Shown here one piece after another: positions 5,440 to 8,481 of a DNA stretch of 8,481 bases (its first letter is position 1; each line of letters starts with the position of its first letter). The DNA comes from SAR202 cluster bacterium AC-647-N09_OGT_505m. GTDB taxonomy: Bacteria > Chloroflexota > Dehalococcoidia > UBA2985. The stretch lies in NCBI GenBank assembly GCA_009391225.1, contig VEXC01000026.1:1-8481 (forward strand), given 5' to 3'. A program made the translations under genes and the position numbers. The notes beneath the pieces are model-generated. The model worked only from the letters and a program-made list of their open reading frames with translations. It had not been told where the DNA came from and did not search any database.

Positions 5440-6165
5440 ATGCCTGAGATGGACGAAATAGTCTCTATAATTGTACCCACGTATAACGAACGAGACAACG
5501 TTATCCCTCTTATCGAGGGCATTCGTGGGGCCCTGGAGCCTAAATGGGACTACGAGATTATCATAGTTGACGACAATAGCCCCGATGGTACTCAGGAAGT
5601 TGTACGCCAGCTTGCTGCGGAAGACACTCGGATAAAGCTGATCCAACGGTCAGGGAAGTTGGGATTGGGGAGTGCTGTAACCACGGGATTTGCCATGGCT
5701 AGTGGAGACTACTGGGTCATGATGGACGCCGATCTTTCTCATCGCCCGGAGGACCTTCCTAATCTACTAGACGCTCTCTCAGAGGCCGATATCGTAATCG
5801 GCTCTCGGTATATACCAGGTGGAGGGGTGGTCAACTGGCCGTTGTTAAGGCGGGTTGCAAGCCGGGGAGCGTCTGCATTGGGACGCTTGATTGTGGGGCT
5901 ACAGGTGCGAGACTTAACCTCCGGGTTTGGTGCCTTTAGGAGAGGGCGTATGGAGGCTCTGCTGCCCACGTTGAGCCCAAAAGGATTTAAACTGTTGCTG
6001 GAGATTCTGGCAAAGAGTGGCGATGCTCGGGTAAGGGAAATCCCAATCACCTTTGTGGAACGCCTGCATGGTCGTTCAAAGGCTTCCGCCAGAGAGGCGT
6101 TGGTCTTCCTACGTCTCTGTTATCAGCTTCGAGGCCAAAGGCATGGACAAATTAGAGATGGCTGA
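5440..6165 (+). CDS. Polyprenol monophosphomannose synthase (GT2 family, DPM1-like)
   Basis: A 241-aa glycosyltransferase of family GT2 expected to move mannose from GDP-mannose to polyprenyl phosphate at the inner face of the membrane, making the donor for extracytoplasmic mannosylation. Motifs are VPTYNE (12-17), VDDNSPDGT (43-51), the metal-binding DAD within MMDADLSHRPED (94-105), GSRYIPGG (121-128), DLTSGFGAF (158-166) and the late HGRSKAS (210-216). The length matches the short DPM1-type enzymes with no C-terminal membrane helices. GSGGG-type phosphoglycolipid synthases of GT2 with added membrane domains are thereby excluded. The ATG at 5440 follows GGGAG (5426-5430) by nine bases; a second ATG three codons later has poorer spacing. 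A glucose rather than mannose donor is possible, but the motif set fits DPM1 best. No mannosyltransferase acceptor gene lies in the window. Confidence 0.92.
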   Translation: MPEMDEIVSIIVPTYNERDNVIPLIEGIRGALEPKWDYEIIIVDDNSPDGTQEVVRQLAAEDTRIKLIQRSGKLGLGSAVTTGFAMASGDYWVMMDADLSHRPEDLPNLLDALSEADIVIGSRYIPGGGVVNWPLLRRVASRGASALGRLIVGLQVRDLTSGFGAFRRGRMEALLPTLSPKGFKLLLEILAKSGDARVREIPITFVERLHGRSKASAREALVFLRLCYQLRGQRHGQIRDG

Positions 6166-6438
6166 CCCGCATCCTGGGCCCTTTCTTTAATGGATTGGGG
6201 CATTGACTATGGGTGTGGTCTTCCCGAAGCGAGGTTATGGGTAGTCAGGAGGGGTCTGCATAAGGCCTCGAAATAGCGCCGCTACTGAGGCCATAGGTTT
6301 ACGCTACCCAGCTGGTGGGCTACCCCTTGGCGGATGGATTTGCCACTGCGGGCACAGCGGTATGTTATCTGCCTCTAGTTCTCCAGGCAAGGCAGTGATT
6401 GAGGCCAGTGGTTACTTTGTTGTCACCAGTGAATCCCC
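6166..6438 (+). other. Intergenic region before the groES promoter
   Basis: About 270 bases between the mannosyltransferase stop and the groES -35. It contains the hairpin at 6264-6292 and no reading frame with a ribosome site leading to a start codon. An AGGAGG at 6247-6252 has no start codon at a useful distance. No riboswitch, tRNA or T-run terminator was recognised. Confidence 0.5.
6264..6292. repeat. Two-part hairpin downstream of the mannosyltransferase gene
   Basis: GGCCTC (6264-6269) pairs with GAGGCC (6287-6292), and inside it TAGC (6274-6277) pairs with GCTA (6281-6284) around a three-base loop, with small internal bulges. It could slow or end transcription from the upstream gene, but the T-run of an intrinsic terminator is missing (ataggttt follows). 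It may instead stabilise an mRNA 3' end. Confidence 0.4.
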
Positions 6439-6467
6439 TTGACAAGGTTAGGGGCCTTTTCTATACT
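6439..6467 (+). promoter_or_regulatory. Sigma70-type promoter of groES-groEL
   Basis: A perfect TTGACA (6439-6444) is followed after exactly 17 bases by TATACT (6462-6467), 5 of 6 to consensus. The predicted start is near 6473-6475, only a few bases before the CIRCE element, so HrcA bound there would block initiation or early elongation. Confidence 0.88.
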
Positions 6468-6477
6468 GGTTTAGGAA

Positions 6478-6504
6478 TTAGCAGCCTCGCCTTGAGAGTG
6501 CTAA
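6478..6504 (+). promoter_or_regulatory. CIRCE operator (HrcA binding site)
   Basis: The consensus is TTAGCACTC-N9-GAGTGCTAA. Here the left arm is TTAGCAGCC (7 of 9), the spacer is exactly nine bases, and the right arm GAGTGCTAA is perfect. It lies just past the predicted transcription start and 38 bases before groES, the usual place. HrcA repression that is relieved by heat or unfolded protein is therefore expected. hrcA itself is not in the window. Confidence 0.92.
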
Positions 6505-6542
6505 GTCCTTACGCGCTAAAGACACCACACAGAAGGAGGGTA

Positions 6543-6839
6543 ATGGTGGCACGGACATTTCAACCATTTGGAGATCGGGTGGTGATTAAGCCCATTGAGC
6601 GGGAAGAGGTCTCCGCGGGAGGTATAGTACTTCCCGATACCGCTCAGGAGAAGCCGCAGGAGGGAGTGGTGGTCGCAGTGGGACCCGGTCGTACGGCCGA
6701 CGATGGAAAACGCATCGCGATGGAGTCTCAGGTCGGGGATCTTGTGGTCTATTCCAGGTACGCGGGGAGCGAATTTAAGGAAGAGGGCGAGGATTTTCTG
6801 GTCCTTAGGGAGAGCGATATCCTTGCAAAGCTCTCCTAG
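6543..6839 (+). CDS. groES: Co-chaperonin GroES (Hsp10)
   Basis: A 98-aa subunit of the heptameric lid that closes the GroEL folding chamber in the cytoplasm. It shows [12 protein letters not shown] (8-19), the mobile-loop region SAGGIVLP (24-31), the roof-loop area around [12 protein letters not shown] (46-57), [16 protein letters not shown] (64-79) and the C-terminal [13 protein letters not shown]. The ATG at 6543 is chosen because the family begins here and AAGGAGGG (6533-6540) stands directly upstream; GTG one codon later is possible. The frame is open further upstream to 6399, but that part covers the promoter and CIRCE and is not coding. groEL follows 35 bases downstream, forming the groESL operon. 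Confidence 0.98.
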   Translation: MVARTFQPFGDRVVIKPIEREEVSAGGIVLPDTAQEKPQEGVVVAVGPGRTADDGKRIAMESQVGDLVVYSRYAGSEFKEEGEDFLVLRESDILAKLS

Positions 6840-6853
6840 TCAAGGTCCGTTGA

Positions 6854-8481
<1,628 letters not shown>

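Noticed and set aside
6399..6542. N-terminal extension of GroES
   Set aside because: It overlaps the sigma70 promoter and CIRCE operator, and GroES proteins start at the [12 protein letters not shown] equivalent.

Overview
The window is an ordinary bacterial chromosome segment of roughly 53% GC with six well-supported genes and an unusual amount of apparently decayed or non-coding sequence between them. A CIRCE/HrcA-type operator in front of groES-groEL, a PAC2-family protein, a polyprenol-phosphate mannosyltransferase and a nickel superoxide dismutase together suggest a Gram-positive-like or Chloroflexota (Dehalococcoidia-like) organism. That placement is inference, not proof. The Ni-SOD indicates a life with at least some oxygen exposure.

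Layout. 1-519: no convincing gene, apart from one short Cys-rich open frame (127-267, +) behind a perfect AGGAGG, and a candidate promoter directly before ffh. 520-1851 (+): ffh, the SRP GTPase, without a visible Shine-Dalgarno. 1852-2741: about 890 bases that look like gene remnants on the minus strand. They include a 38-bp perfect palindrome (2193-2230) whose centre supplies an in-frame TGA inside a protein-like frame (2034-2495, -), and a short frame (2485-2700, -) faintly like a transposase N-terminus. 2742-3641 (-): PAC2-family protein with a C-terminal coiled coil. 3762-4259 (-): sodN, Ni-containing superoxide dismutase precursor. 4420-4902 (+): sodX, the S26-type peptidase expected to mature it, divergent from sodN across a 160-bp gap. 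4903-5439: a region with a doubtful ORF and competing frames. 5440-6165 (+): GT2 polyprenol monophosphomannose synthase. 6166-6542: intergenic, with a hairpin and then a textbook sigma70 promoter and CIRCE operator. 6543-6839 (+): groES. 6875 to the window end (+): groEL, missing only its last codon or codons.

Functional themes are protein targeting (Ffh), protein folding (GroES/GroEL), oxidative defence (SodN/SodX) and lipid-linked mannose donor synthesis. SodN and SodX form a clear enzyme-maturase pair: the N-terminal His of the mature enzyme is a nickel ligand, so cleavage is needed for activity. I saw no CRISPR array, tRNA, rRNA, SRP RNA or intact mobile element. I did not find a convincing undescribed multi-gene system. 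The strangest structure is the palindrome-centred broken frame at 2034-2495.
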